From the NCBI GenBank assembly GCA_016281295.1, contig JAEEII010000143.1, positions 1-30,540 on the forward strand: a DNA stretch of 30,540 nucleotides, in the 5' to 3' direction. The position numbers and the translations under genes are program-made. The stretch's first letter is position 1, and each line of letters starts with the position of its first letter. Under the pieces are notes generated by a model, which searched no databases, was not told the origin of the DNA, and worked only from the letters and a program-made list of their open reading frames with translations. Of the stretch, positions 9,579 to 18,382 are shown in pieces. The DNA is from Bacteroidales bacterium (GTDB lineage Bacteria > Bacteroidota > Bacteroidia > Bacteroidales > F082).

Positions 9579-10178
9579 TCAATTTCCCACCACCACTCGA
9601 GCGAAACGAATCACGGTTCCGTTGAGTTTGTAGCCTTTTTGAATCACATCGATCACTTTACCCTTCTTTGACTCGTCGGGAGCGGGAATCATGGTCAGGG
9701 CTTCGTGTTCGTCTGTGTTGAAGTCGCTGTCAATGGCAACGATTTCTTCCAAGCCTTTCTTTTGGAGTGTGGATTTCAGTTTGTTATAAATCAACGTCAC
9801 GCCTTGGAGGTCGGCTTCGTTGCCGTTTTTCTCCATGTTCTGAAGAGCGCGCTCGAAGTCGTCAAGCACCGGGAGCAGGTCTTTGATGACTGCTGACGAG
9901 GCAGTGGCCGACATCTCGAGCTTTTCTTTGGCGGTGCGTTTGCGATAATTGTCGAATTCTGAGTAGAGACGGAGGTAAGTGTTGTTCAGTTCTGCGTATT
10001 TTTCCTTGGCTTCTTCCAAGGCCTTTGCTTGCGCGCGTCTGCCTTTATGACGCTTGCCAGCGTTTTCTTCCTCTGACGGTTTTACATGTTCGTCGTTGGT
10101 GTTTTCGTTTTTTGTCTCTTGTTGGGGTTGATTCACTGGTTCATCTTCCTGAATCTCAATGTCTTTCTTTTCTTCCAT
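9579..10178 (-). CDS. grpE: GrpE nucleotide exchange factor for DnaK
   Basis: 199 residues. The N-terminal 60 residues are charged and low in complexity (Glu, Asn, Lys), followed by a long coiled coil (YAELNNTYLRLYSEFDNYRKR) and a C-terminal beta domain with HEALTMIPAPDESKKGKVIDV and GYKLNGTVIRFARVVVG. GrpE releases ADP from DnaK. The dnaJ gene follows at once, forming a grpE-dnaJ operon. No clear TAnnTTTG box was found in the 90 bases between murA and grpE, so its promoter is uncertain. Confidence 0.95.
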   Translation of the reverse strand: MEEKKDIEIQEDEPVNQPQQETKNENTNDEHVKPSEEENAGKRHKGRRAQAKALEEAKEKYAELNNTYLRLYSEFDNYRKRTAKEKLEMSATASSAVIKDLLPVLDDFERALQNMEKNGNEADLQGVTLIYNKLKSTLQKKGLEEIVAIDSDFNTDEHEALTMIPAPDESKKGKVIDVIQKGYKLNGTVIRFARVVVGN

Positions 10179-10268
10179 AATATTTTTAAAATTTAATGAT
10201 GAGGTGACATCATCAAACTGTTTGCCAATAAGATGATGTTGACAAAATGGCAGTGGGTAGGAGGGGTG

Positions 10269-11570
10269 TCAGATGCGCTCGATATGGGCACCGAGGCTGT
10301 TGAGTCGCAAGTCGATATATTGGTAACCTCGGTCAATCTGGTCGATGTTGTCGATGATGCTCACGCCGTTGGCTGACATAGCTGCGATGAGAAGGGCCAC
10401 GCCGGCGCGGATGTCGGGTGAGCTCATGCGGATGCCACGCAGGGCATGATGATGGTCGAGTCCGATGACGTTGGCACGGTGCGGGTCGCAGAGGATGATT
10501 TGAGCTCCCATGTCAATGAGTTTGTCAACGAAGAAGAGACGGCTCTCAAACATCTTTTGGTGGATGAGGACGGTGCCTTTGGCTTGTGTGGCCACGACAA
10601 GGATGATGCTGATCAAGTCGGGAGTAAACCCGGGCCAGGGCGCGTCAGCAATGGTGAGGATGGAACCATCCATGAAGGTCTCCACCTCGTAATGGTCCTG
10701 GGCAGGGATCAAGATGTCATCGTTGTGGTATTCCATCTTGACACCGACACGGCGGAACATCTCGGGAATGATGCCGAGTTGTTTGATGCCAGCATCCTTG
10801 ATGGTGAGTTCAGACCCTGTCATGGCAGCCATGCCGATAAATGACCCTACTTCGATCATATCAGCGAGCAAGCGGTGACGTGTTCCGCTCAATTTGCTCA
10901 CACCTTGTATTTTAAGGAGGTTGGATCCCACTCCTTCGATGTGGGCACCCATACGGTTCAGCATCTCGCACAGTTGGACGAGATAGGGTTCGCAGGCGGC
11001 ATTGAAGATGGTGGTCTCGCCCTCGGCCATCACAGCAGCCATGACGATGTTGGCGGTTCCGGTGACTGAGGCTTCATCAAGCAGCATATAACAACCGTGA
11101 AGCCCTTGAGGGGCATTCGCTTTCTGTATGGGTCCGTCGTTGCTGAAGATGGCACCGAGTTTCTGTAGGCCAATCACATGAGTGTCCAGTCTCCTTCGCC
11201 CGATTTTGTCACCACCGGGTTTGGGCATGTAGGCGGTGCCGAAGCGTGCTAACAGCGGGCCGAGCATCATGACACTGCCTCGTAGTCTGGAGGCTTTTTG
11301 AATGAATTCCGGAGTCTGAAAATAATCAAAGTCAATCGTCTTGGCCTGAAGCGTCGCTTTGTCAGGCGTGTTTCGGATGACTTTCACCCCCATGCCTCTT
11401 AGTAAATCGATGAGGTTGTTGATATCCAGAATGTTAGGAAGGTTTTCTATGGTGACTTCCTCTTCGGTCAGCAGGGTGGCGCATAGAATCTGCATGGCCT
11501 CGTTCTTGGCGCCTTGGGGCACAATCTCTCCTTTGAGTTTGCGGCCACCTTCAATCCGGAATGATCCCAT
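10269..11570 (-). CDS. murA: UDP-N-acetylglucosamine 1-carboxyvinyltransferase MurA, Cys-to-Asp type
   Basis: 433 residues, the usual length. MurA adds enolpyruvate from PEP to UDP-GlcNAc, the first committed step of peptidoglycan synthesis, in the cytoplasm. Visible motifs: GAKNEAMQ (substrate-binding Lys22/Asn23), ASRLRGSVMMLGPLL, and the active-site loop PKPGGDKIGRRRLDTH. In E. coli that loop is PGGCAIGARP with Cys115 as acid and fosfomycin target; here the equivalent residue is Asp121 (codon 11208-11210). Asp at this site is known to keep activity and to give intrinsic fosfomycin resistance in other bacteria. The start is three bases from the stop of the DUF4290 gene, so the two are co-transcribed. 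Confidence 0.96.
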   Translation of the reverse strand: MGSFRIEGGRKLKGEIVPQGAKNEAMQILCATLLTEEEVTIENLPNILDINNLIDLLRGMGVKVIRNTPDKATLQAKTIDFDYFQTPEFIQKASRLRGSVMMLGPLLARFGTAYMPKPGGDKIGRRRLDTHVIGLQKLGAIFSNDGPIQKANAPQGLHGCYMLLDEASVTGTANIVMAAVMAEGETTIFNAACEPYLVQLCEMLNRMGAHIEGVGSNLLKIQGVSKLSGTRHRLLADMIEVGSFIGMAAMTGSELTIKDAGIKQLGIIPEMFRRVGVKMEYHNDDILIPAQDHYEVETFMDGSILTIADAPWPGFTPDLISIILVVATQAKGTVLIHQKMFESRLFFVDKLIDMGAQIILCDPHRANVIGLDHHHALRGIRMSSPDIRAGVALLIAAMSANGVSIIDNIDQIDRGYQYIDLRLNSLGAHIERI

Positions 11571-11573
11571 GGC

Positions 11574-12269
11574 TTAAAGCAGTTGTTTCCTTTTTTTGTA
11601 GTTCGGGTTGTTGGGGTTGTTCATGTCGGCCTTGAGATTCGACTGTTTCTTTTTCTTTTTCTTGCTTGTAGCCATGGCGCTTTTTTGTGCCAGCACAGGC
11701 TTCGACAGGATCTCGTTGGTGCCGGAGAGTTTGGTCTCTTCAGAAAGAACCAGTTTTCCATTCGAGATCACCCTAAGGTCCTCGAAAATCTGCTGGTCGT
11801 TGACAACGTTGCCGTTCCATTCCAGATAGTTGCGTTTCATCTGGTTGGCAATGGAGTAGGTTAACGCTTCCCGGGTTTCTTGGTCCTCCACTTCCGCGGC
11901 CAGTTCAATCATCTTCACCATGTAGTTTCCATAATGCCCGTATTGAATCTTGTTGTTCTGATAATCAATATGATGGGGTTTGGAGCTCTCGTTGAGAGGT
12001 TGTGGCGGCTCGAAAGGACTGTCCACGTCCAGTTGATAGTTGGATATGATAAAGAGGTGATCCCAAAGTTTATGGATGTAATCTCCTGATTCTTTTACTT
12101 GCGGGTTCATTTGAGCCATCACAGACACGATGAATCGGGCTGCCTCGGTGCGTTTGTCGCGGTCTTCGATTTGCAGCAGATGACGTATCATCTCCTGCAT
12201 GTTACGTCCGTATTCTGAGATAATGATAGAGTCGCGTTCCGTGTTGTACAATAATCCTTGTTTATCCAT
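11574..12269 (-). CDS. DUF4290 family protein, murA partner of unknown function
   Basis: 231 residues. Begins MDKQGLLYNTERDSIIISEYGRN, has a helical body with NMQEMIRHLLQIEDRDKR and IANQMKRNYLEWN, and ends in a Lys-rich disordered tail containing a run of six Lys. The family occurs in Bacteroidota next to murA and has no known function; its position three bases before murA suggests a link to cell-wall synthesis, but that is inference. No signal peptide or membrane segment is visible. Confidence 0.8.
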   Translation of the reverse strand: MDKQGLLYNTERDSIIISEYGRNMQEMIRHLLQIEDRDKRTEAARFIVSVMAQMNPQVKESGDYIHKLWDHLFIISNYQLDVDSPFEPPQPLNESSKPHHIDYQNNKIQYGHYGNYMVKMIELAAEVEDQETREALTYSIANQMKRNYLEWNGNVVNDQQIFEDLRVISNGKLVLSEETKLSGTNEILSKPVLAQKSAMATSKKKKKKQSNLKADMNNPNNPNYKKRKQLL

Positions 12270-12277
12270 TATTTCGC

Positions 12278-13564
12278 TTACTTCACTATCAGTTTGTTGT
12301 TAAGGATTAAGGCATCGTTGGAGAAGACTTTCACCAGATAGAGTCCAGGGGTCATGTCGCAGTTGAGTGAGCAGGTGTTGTCCGTCATCGTTGTTTCTTT
12401 CACCACTTGTCCCAGCATATCGACCACTTGGATTGTCAGGGATGTGTTGTTGCTGAGTTGTTCTGGCAAAGCAAGGCGGAGGTTATCATTATGCTGTAAG
12501 GGGTTGGGATACATTGTAATCATGCCGGCCAGCGCTTCTTCCTGACTAAGGGTGTTTTTGAAGGAGAGGGCGCACGGGGAGTCTAAGGAACCCACCACGG
12601 TGTTGTCGTTATAGACGATGCGCATGTTGTGCTCTTCAGAATAGACGGCTCCAGTGGTGCGGTCGAGAAGACGGAACTCGATGTTTTCGCCGCCGTTGCC
12701 GGCGATGGTCAGGAATGCCGTGTAGCTATCAGTGCTCTTTACATACTGAATTGGGGTGGTGCCTCTGCATTCGTCACCATAAAAAGCACCAAGTTCAAAA
12801 TCCTCGCCTCTCAAAACTTCACCGTTCAGTTGAATGGTGGCGATGAGGTTCATGTTCAAAGCAAAGTCCTTGTAGTTGGCATTCCAGAACGTGGTGGGAG
12901 TGTCTTCCACGACAGCGCTTTTGGATCCAGTGGCATAATGGAACGTGCTTTCTTCTCCGTTGGAAAGCAGGATGTAACCCTCACCGGGGGTCAACTGGTT
13001 CAAGGTGCCAGTCCATTGATGGTCAGAGGCGGAGTAGGTCGAGAAAAACTTTTGCGACTTGATCAAGTCGTTGTGCTGTGCATTATAATTGGCCAGAGCT
13101 ACTGAAAGGTCGGTGGCTTCGGAAACGGGATAGCCAATCCAGTTCCAGCCGTTGGAGATTTCGATGGCGACATTCTCAGGTGAAACCGGATTGCCTTCAA
13201 GTTGGAAGGTGGTCGATTCGCTGCTGATTAACAGGAGGTACATTTGGCTGTTGCTCAATTCCTGAAGCGTACCCGTCCAAACGTTGTCATTGTCAAGTGA
13301 GACGAATGAAGTTGCGTTTTTGATCATCGATGCGTCTAGATTCAGCGCATTTTCCAGCTTGGAAAGGCCGTTGTCCGACAAATCGATATAGGAAGACCAC
13401 CATGCGAAACCATTGTTGAGTGAATACTCCTGGGTTTGGGCAATGTCTTGGTTCCAGGCTGGTTGATGGGTTTGAAGTCCGTGGGTATTAGGGATAATAG
13501 GCTGCGCCATCAGAATCGTTGTGGTGAGCAAGGTGAATAAAAGAGTAATGGTAATTCTTTTCAT
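12278..13564 (-). CDS. Secreted protein with type IX secretion C-terminal sorting signal
   Basis: 428 residues from MKRITITLLF at 13564; an upstream in-frame ATG at 13612 is less likely because it would lie inside the promoter. A signal peptide ends near LMAQP. The body carries two similar beta modules with a VWTGTLQEL / QWTGTLNQL core, then a domain with MNGEVLRGE-like and GAFYGDECRG motifs. The last 80 residues (MYPNPLQHNDNLRL to the terminal KLIVK, with MTPGLYLVKV) are a T9SS type A sorting domain, so the protein should cross the outer membrane through the Por machine. Its GDECRG domain is paralogous to the coding fragment in array interval 2. Eight bases separate it from the DUF4290 gene. 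Confidence 0.85.
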   Translation of the reverse strand: MKRITITLLFTLLTTTILMAQPIIPNTHGLQTHQPAWNQDIAQTQEYSLNNGFAWWSSYIDLSDNGLSKLENALNLDASMIKNATSFVSLDNDNVWTGTLQELSNSQMYLLLISSESTTFQLEGNPVSPENVAIEISNGWNWIGYPVSEATDLSVALANYNAQHNDLIKSQKFFSTYSASDHQWTGTLNQLTPGEGYILLSNGEESTFHYATGSKSAVVEDTPTTFWNANYKDFALNMNLIATIQLNGEVLRGEDFELGAFYGDECRGTTPIQYVKSTDSYTAFLTIAGNGGENIEFRLLDRTTGAVYSEEHNMRIVYNDNTVVGSLDSPCALSFKNTLSQEEALAGMITMYPNPLQHNDNLRLALPEQLSNNTSLTIQVVDMLGQVVKETTMTDNTCSLNCDMTPGLYLVKVFSNDALILNNKLIVK

Positions 13565-13609
13565 ATTTGATGATTTTTTATTAATTTCAGACTTTTTGAA
13601 AATCGGCTT

Positions 13610-13617
13610 CAAAAATA
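13610..13617 (-). promoter_or_regulatory. -7 promoter box of the T9SS cargo gene
   Basis: Minus strand TATTTTTG (TAnnTTTG) 46 bases before the start at 13564. It may also drive DUF4290 and murA. Confidence 0.5.
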
Positions 13618-13646
13618 CGATGCTTTTTTTAAATAAACAAGTAAAA

Positions 13647-16016
13647 TCAAATAATTTTCAATTTAGCAAATTTCAGCATCAGTTGTTTGGTTCCGGAAGC
13701 GTCAAAATGCACAGTGGCTTTTTTATTGGCTCCAGCGCCGTCCACGGAGAGGATGGTGCCTGCGCCGAATTTTTGGTGCATGACGCGCATGCCTTCTTGC
13801 AAAAGGTCGGGATTGGAGGGCTCGAAAGGTTGTCCTGGGGTGTTGATGGTAGATTGTTGTGTGGTACTGAGAGGGTTTGCTGCGCTAACTTTTTTGAAGC
13901 CATGTTTTTCGGGGTTCGTAATGGTGGAGCCACTTCGTGATGAACCGCTAAAGGTGGTTCCGCTGGATCCGAAGCCCGAAGGCCGACGGCCCCAGTTGCG
14001 GCGTTCCTCGTCGAACGAGGAGGATCCATGGAAGGTGGCTTTTTTCGGCTTGTCGATGAGTCTTTCGTCGATTTCCTCGATGAACCGAGATGGCTCGCTG
14101 AGGGTGAGGTTCCCGTAACGGTATCGGCTCTCGGCGCAACTGAGGGTGAGTTTGGTCATGGCGCGGGTGACGGCCACATAGAACAGTCGGCGTTCTTCTT
14201 CCAGCTCTTCTCGTGTGCTGAGACTCAGGATGCCAGGGAAGAGGTTCTCTTCCAAGCCGACGACATACACGTAGGGGAACTCCAATCCCTTGGCGGAATG
14301 GATGGTCATCATGCTCACGCAGTCTTCAGAGGCATCATCTTTTTTCATCTCGTTGTCGGTGAGCAACGCCACGTCCTCCATAAAACGCACCAGGTCAACT
14401 TGCGCGGCTTCTCCGGTGGTCTCATCGACTTGCTGGTCAGAGAACTCCATGATGGCGTTGAGCAACTCCTCGATGTTTTCCACACGACTGATGCTCTCTG
14501 GCGTGTCTTCTTCCTTGAGGATTTTGATGATGCCAATGCTGTTGGTGATGTGTTTGGCCAGCTCAAAAGCATTCATCTTGCCTTGCAGGCTTTGAAAACT
14601 CTTGATGAGCACTACGAAGTCGCGTACTTTGTTGACTGTCCCCATGTTGAAGTCTTGTGGGAACTGGTCGTTGGCGATGCATTGCCAGATGGAGGTTTTC
14701 TGCTCGTTGGCGAAGACCATCAGCCGTTCTATTGTCTTCTCGCCGATGCCTCGGGCGGGGTAGTTAATGATACGGAGCAGCGACTGTTCGTCTTCGGGGT
14801 TGATGGTGACGCGGAAGTATGCCAGCAGGTCCTTTATCTCCTTGCGGTCGTAGAAGGAAAGGCCTCCGTAGATCTTGTAGGGGATGTTCTGCTTGCGCAG
14901 GGCGGCTTCCATGGAACGGCTTTGGGCGTTGGTGCGGTAGAGGATGGCGAAGTCCTTGTTGTTGAGTTGTCTCGACATTTTGTATTGGAAGATGGAGTTT
15001 GCCACCATGGTGCCTTCTTCGGAGTCAGTGGAGGCGTGGAGCAGGCTGATCAGCTCGCCTTGCTCGTTGTCGCTCCACACGCGTTTTTTGATTTGGTCTT
15101 TGTTATGGGCGATGATGTTGTTTGATGCCTCGACGATGGTTTTGGTAGAGCGGTAGTTCTGCTCCAGCCGGATCAGTTTATAGTCTGGATAGTCGTTTTT
15201 GAAGTTCAGGATGTTCTGGATGTTGGCGCCACGGAAGCCGTAGATGGACTGGGCGTCGTCGCCCACCACGCATAGGTTCTCGAAGAGGGCAGCCAGACGC
15301 CTAACAATCAGGTATTGCGCGAAGTTGGTGTCTTGGTATTCATCGACAAGGATGTATTTGAAGTGGTTTTGGTATTTATAGAGAATGTTCGGGTTGTCGC
15401 GGAGCAGCACATTGGTGTAATACAAGATGTCGTCGAAGTCCATGGCGTTGGCGCGGTGAAGGCGGTCGTTATACACCTGAAAGATTTGCGCGATGAGCGG
15501 CTTGTTTGATTTTCGGTCTGTCTCTTGTATTTCCGCATCGTTGGCATAGTCTTGTGGGGAGTAAAGGCTCGACTTGGCGGCAGAGATACGCGAGAGGACG
15601 GTTTTTGCGGGATAGACTTTGGTGTCGAGCTGCATCTCTTTGAGGATCTGGTTGATGAGCGACTTGGAGTCGTCGGTGTCGTAGATCGTGAAGGTGGAGG
15701 TGAATCCGATATAAGGAGCTTCGATGCGGAGGATGCGTGCGAAGATGGAGTGGAAAGTGCCCATCCACACGTTGCGCGCATCGTTGGCATTGACGAGTTT
15801 GACGATGCGCTCTTTCATCTCGCGGGCGGCTTTGTTGGTGAATGTCAACGCCATGATGGAGAAGGGATCCACGCCTTCGGAGATCATGTAAGCGATGCGG
15901 TAGGTGAGGGCGCGGGTCTTGCCAGACCCTGCACCGGCGATGACCATCACGGGGCCGTTGACCGTGGTCACGGCTTCACGCTGGGGTTCGTTGAGTTGGT
16001 CGAGTATGTTTGACAT
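13647..16016 (-). CDS. pcrA: ATP-dependent DNA helicase of the UvrD/PcrA family
   Basis: 789 residues. Superfamily 1A helicase, 3'-5' translocase acting in repair and in removing RecA or stalled polymerase. Walker A GAGSGKT at 28-34, motif Ia TFTNKAAREMKER, motif II DEYQDTN, motif III VVGDDAQSIYGFRGA, motif IV LEQNYRST, motif V HSAKGLEFPYVYVVGLEE, motif VI VAVTRAMTKL. The C-terminal end has a linker rich in Ser/Gly and a Tudor-like domain (VMHQKFGAGTILSVDG), as in PcrA, which binds RNA polymerase. Full-length and intact. Confidence 0.95.
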   Translation of the reverse strand: MSNILDQLNEPQREAVTTVNGPVMVIAGAGSGKTRALTYRIAYMISEGVDPFSIMALTFTNKAAREMKERIVKLVNANDARNVWMGTFHSIFARILRIEAPYIGFTSTFTIYDTDDSKSLINQILKEMQLDTKVYPAKTVLSRISAAKSSLYSPQDYANDAEIQETDRKSNKPLIAQIFQVYNDRLHRANAMDFDDILYYTNVLLRDNPNILYKYQNHFKYILVDEYQDTNFAQYLIVRRLAALFENLCVVGDDAQSIYGFRGANIQNILNFKNDYPDYKLIRLEQNYRSTKTIVEASNNIIAHNKDQIKKRVWSDNEQGELISLLHASTDSEEGTMVANSIFQYKMSRQLNNKDFAILYRTNAQSRSMEAALRKQNIPYKIYGGLSFYDRKEIKDLLAYFRVTINPEDEQSLLRIINYPARGIGEKTIERLMVFANEQKTSIWQCIANDQFPQDFNMGTVNKVRDFVVLIKSFQSLQGKMNAFELAKHITNSIGIIKILKEEDTPESISRVENIEELLNAIMEFSDQQVDETTGEAAQVDLVRFMEDVALLTDNEMKKDDASEDCVSMMTIHSAKGLEFPYVYVVGLEENLFPGILSLSTREELEEERRLFYVAVTRAMTKLTLSCAESRYRYGNLTLSEPSRFIEEIDERLIDKPKKATFHGSSSFDEERRNWGRRPSGFGSSGTTFSGSSRSGSTITNPEKHGFKKVSAANPLSTTQQSTINTPGQPFEPSNPDLLQEGMRVMHQKFGAGTILSVDGAGANKKATVHFDASGTKQLMLKFAKLKII

Positions 16017-16038
16017 TTCTGCTGTTCGTTTTAAATTG

Positions 16039-16046
16039 CAAAGATA
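16039..16046 (-). promoter_or_regulatory. -7 promoter box of the pcrA-like gene
   Basis: Minus strand TATCTTTG about 23 bases before the start at 16016, a good match to TAnnTTTG. Confidence 0.6.
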
Positions 16047-16096
16047 GTCAGAAATCTTGAATGAATAGGAATAACCCCCTTATCTTTTTTTAATTT

Positions 16097-16723
16097 TTAA
16101 GCCGTTGTTTTGATTTCCGCCAAACCACTCACTGAATATGTTCTTCCGTTATCCAAACACTCGCAACGGTAGCGGGTGCGTTGTTTAGGGCCTTTCCTGA
16201 AACTCATGCCGTTGGCGAGTTTGAAGACAGCTCCCTCGGGAAGTTCTTCTACTGTTAGCGTTTTTTCGCCTGATGGATGAGTGTCGTAACGTTTCATCAC
16301 CTGAGCCAAATACGTGTCGGCGGTGGAGCTGGCTTTGATGTGCAGGAGATGACGTTTCAACGCGGTGATGATGTCTTCCGGGAAGATCTCGGGTTTCAGG
16401 TAGGGGAGGAGCAGCCGCGCGAAAGTCAGCTTCCACTCCTCGCCATGTGGCTCCAAGTGACGTTTGGGGAAATTCTTGTAAACGGTGTAATGTGCGTACT
16501 CATGCACAAAGGTGACCAACATCTGATAGGGGTTGAGGTCTCCGTTGAGAGTGATACAGCACACCCCGTTGTCGCCACGCGGAGTACGGAAATCGCCGAG
16601 CTTGGAGTTCCTTGGTCTCTTGAAACTCAGTTGGAAACGCGACTGCATATAAGCTTCAGCCACCATGGGCACAGCAGCGGCAGGGAAATAACGTTGTAAG
16701 ATCTGAAGTTCTTTTTCTTTCAT
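16097..16723 (-). CDS. SprT-like zinc metalloprotease domain protein
   Basis: 208 residues. Contains VTFVHEYAHYTVY with the zinc-binding HExxH at residues 74-78 and a later histidine in KRHLEPHGEEWK that fits the third zinc ligand of SprT/Spartan-type proteases. The C-terminus (TRYRCECLDNGRTYSV) looks like a reduced zinc ribbon or beta hairpin. Eukaryotic relatives cut DNA-protein crosslinks; bacterial ones are poorly studied. The promoter box at 16728-16735 lies only four bases before the ATG, so the mRNA may be leaderless. Confidence 0.82.
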   Translation of the reverse strand: MKEKELQILQRYFPAAAVPMVAEAYMQSRFQLSFKRPRNSKLGDFRTPRGDNGVCCITLNGDLNPYQMLVTFVHEYAHYTVYKNFPKRHLEPHGEEWKLTFARLLLPYLKPEIFPEDIITALKRHLLHIKASSTADTYLAQVMKRYDTHPSGEKTLTVEELPEGAVFKLANGMSFRKGPKQRTRYRCECLDNGRTYSVSGLAEIKTTA

Positions 16724-16727
16724 GCTG

Positions 16728-16735
16728 CAAAAATA
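16728..16735 (-). promoter_or_regulatory. -7 promoter box abutting the sprT-like start
   Basis: Minus strand TATTTTTG, then CAGC and the ATG. With transcription normally starting 5-7 bases after the box, the start point falls on or next to the start codon. Confidence 0.5.
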
Positions 16736-16779
16736 AAGAACACTTCTTAATTCTTAATTCTAAATTCTTAATTATTTCC

Positions 16780-16787
16780 TATCTTTG
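16780..16787 (+). promoter_or_regulatory. -7 promoter box of the CobW-like GTPase gene
   Basis: TATCTTTG, 26 bases before the ATG at 16814, in an AT-rich stretch with repeated TTCTTAATTC-like words. Divergent from the sprT-like promoter 45 bases away. Confidence 0.6.
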
Positions 16788-16813
16788 CACCCCAATTTCA
16801 AAAAACGAATACT

Positions 16814-18049
16814 ATGGCCGTACCTCAAATACCTACGCTGCTGCTCACGGGATACCTCGGCAGCGGAAAGACCACCTTGGTCAACAAGATTCTCAACAAC
16901 CGTAAGGGCATCAAATTTGCCGTCATCGTCAACGACATCGGAGAGGTCAACATCGATGCTGACCTAATTGAAAAAGGAGGCATTGTCGGACAAGGCGACG
17001 ATAGTTTGATGGCGCTTCAAAACGGTTGCATTTGCTGCACGCTGAAGATGGACTTGGTGAAGCAGCTGAGTGAGATCACGTCCATGAAACGTTTCGACTA
17101 CATCGTCATTGAAGCCAGCGGCATCTGCGAGCCAGAGCCTATTGCCCAGACCATCTGCACCTATCCTCGTATGGGTTACGAATACTTCAAGGATGGCTTG
17201 GCTCGTCTCGACTGTATCGTGACTGTGGTGGATGCCTTGCGTCTTCAGGACGAGTTCGCTTGTGGCGACAACCTATTGGGAAAGACTTTGAAGGAAGATG
17301 ACTTGGAGAGTCTTGTCATCCAGCAGATTGAGTTTTGCAACATCATCCTTCTGAACAAAGCTTCGGAAGTGTCTGATTATGAGCGTGGCCGTATCAAAGA
17401 GATTATCAGAGCCTTGCAGCCGAAAGCGGAGATCATCGAGTGTGACTACTGCGATATTGACTTTGACAAGATTTTGAATACCCGTATGTTTGACTTCGAC
17501 GCGGTGGCTACTTCAGCCACATGGATTCAGAAGGTGGAAGGTCACGACGAAGATCATGAAGACGATGATGACGATGATGATCACGATGAAGACCATCACC
17601 ATGAGCATCATGAGCATCACGACCATGAGGAAGGCCATCACCATCATCACCATCATGAGCACGAAGGTGGCGAGGTGGAGGAATATGGCATCGGTACTTT
17701 TGTCTATTTCCGGAGAGAACCTTTCAACCTTTCGCGGTTCGACGAGTTTGTGGCCCGCAAGTTGCCGCGCAATGTGATTCGAGTGAAGGGCATCTGTTGG
17801 TTCAAGAACGAAGACGAGGTTTGCTATATCTTTGAGCAGGCTGGCAAGCAGGTGCAGTTGAGAAATGCCGGTGCTTGGTTTGCCACGATGCCCGAGCGAG
17901 AGCTTCGTGAGATGATGGCTCAGGATGAAGGTCTTCGCCGTGACTGGGACGAGAAATATGGCGATCGCATGCAGAAACTGGTTTTCATCGGCCAACATCT
18001 GGATGAGAAAGCCCTGACGGCGGCGTTGGATGCCTGCCTGACGGTATGA
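16814..18049 (+). CDS. CobW/ZNG1-type G3E GTPase, putative metallochaperone
   Basis: 411 residues. P-loop TGYLGSGKTT at 12-21, conserved NDIGEVNID, and the metal-binding CxCC motif GCICCTL at 72-75, which is the mark of COG0523 zinc chaperones. The DD-rich and His-rich stretch at about 242-288 (many HH, DH and EH pairs) is a flexible metal-binding loop between the GTPase and the C-terminal CobW domain (RFDEFVARKLPRNVIRVKG). Such proteins load Zn or another metal into target enzymes, often under zinc limitation. No Zur box was recognised upstream. It is the last intact core gene before the cas remnant, whose first recognisable codon lies 45 bases after its stop. Confidence 0.9.
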   Translation: MAVPQIPTLLLTGYLGSGKTTLVNKILNNRKGIKFAVIVNDIGEVNIDADLIEKGGIVGQGDDSLMALQNGCICCTLKMDLVKQLSEITSMKRFDYIVIEASGICEPEPIAQTICTYPRMGYEYFKDGLARLDCIVTVVDALRLQDEFACGDNLLGKTLKEDDLESLVIQQIEFCNIILLNKASEVSDYERGRIKEIIRALQPKAEIIECDYCDIDFDKILNTRMFDFDAVATSATWIQKVEGHDEDHEDDDDDDDHDEDHHHEHHEHHDHEEGHHHHHHHEHEGGEVEEYGIGTFVYFRREPFNLSRFDEFVARKLPRNVIRVKGICWFKNEDEVCYIFEQAGKQVQLRNAGAWFATMPERELREMMAQDEGLRRDWDEKYGDRMQKLVFIGQHLDEKALTAALDACLTV

Positions 18050-18093
18050 ATAAAACGCTTTTCTTGAACCATGTCCAAGCAGACTTTGGTTAG

Positions 18094-18372
18094 GATTCGG
18101 GGTTGATGCCCACGTTAGGTGTTTTTCATCGCAATTACTTTAATTCGTTTCCATTGGCAGACGACATCATGGAGCCCTATCGTCCGTTTGTGGATCGGAA
18201 GGTGATGGAGTTGTATTTGTCGGGGAAGAAGGAGGTTGACAAAGAGTTTAAGGTGGCGATGTTATCGCTTTATTATGGTGATTTAAAGCGTGATGTATTA
18301 ACGAAGACCACGGCGTCGCTTGTGAATGTGTATTGTCAAACTTCAAGGGTTGTATATTATCCTTGTCTATAA
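18094..18372 (+). pseudogene. cas1: cas1 remnant (C-terminal third, type II-like)
   Basis: About 92 residues beginning SGLMPTLGVFHRN. The block FNSFPLADDIMEPYRPFVDR is the most conserved part of type II Cas1, and the end TASLVNVYCQTSRVVYYPCL matches the normal Cas1 C-terminus. The His of VFHRN and the acidic residues of ADDIMEP correspond to two metal-binding positions, but the N-terminal domain and the first catalytic Glu are missing. An in-frame TAG lies directly before (18091-18093) and only 45 bases separate it from the GTPase gene, so this is a deletion remnant rather than a gene with an alternative start. The coding frame is still open to its natural stop. Confidence 0.8.
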
Positions 18373-18382
18373 GTCAGGTGAG

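Noticed and set aside
10179..10268. Heat-shock (CIRCE-like) operator before grpE
   Set aside because: CATCATC/GATGATG words are present but no proper 9 bp CIRCE dyad can be formed.
14028..15125. Plus-strand ORF of 365 codons opposite the helicase gene
   Set aside because: Antisense shadow caused by codon bias of pcrA; composition (Val/His/Asp/Leu) is typical of shadows.
17513..17998. Long minus-strand ORF opposite the CobW-like gene
   Set aside because: Shadow of the His/Asp-rich codons; gives a Met/Val-rich low-complexity protein with no start context.
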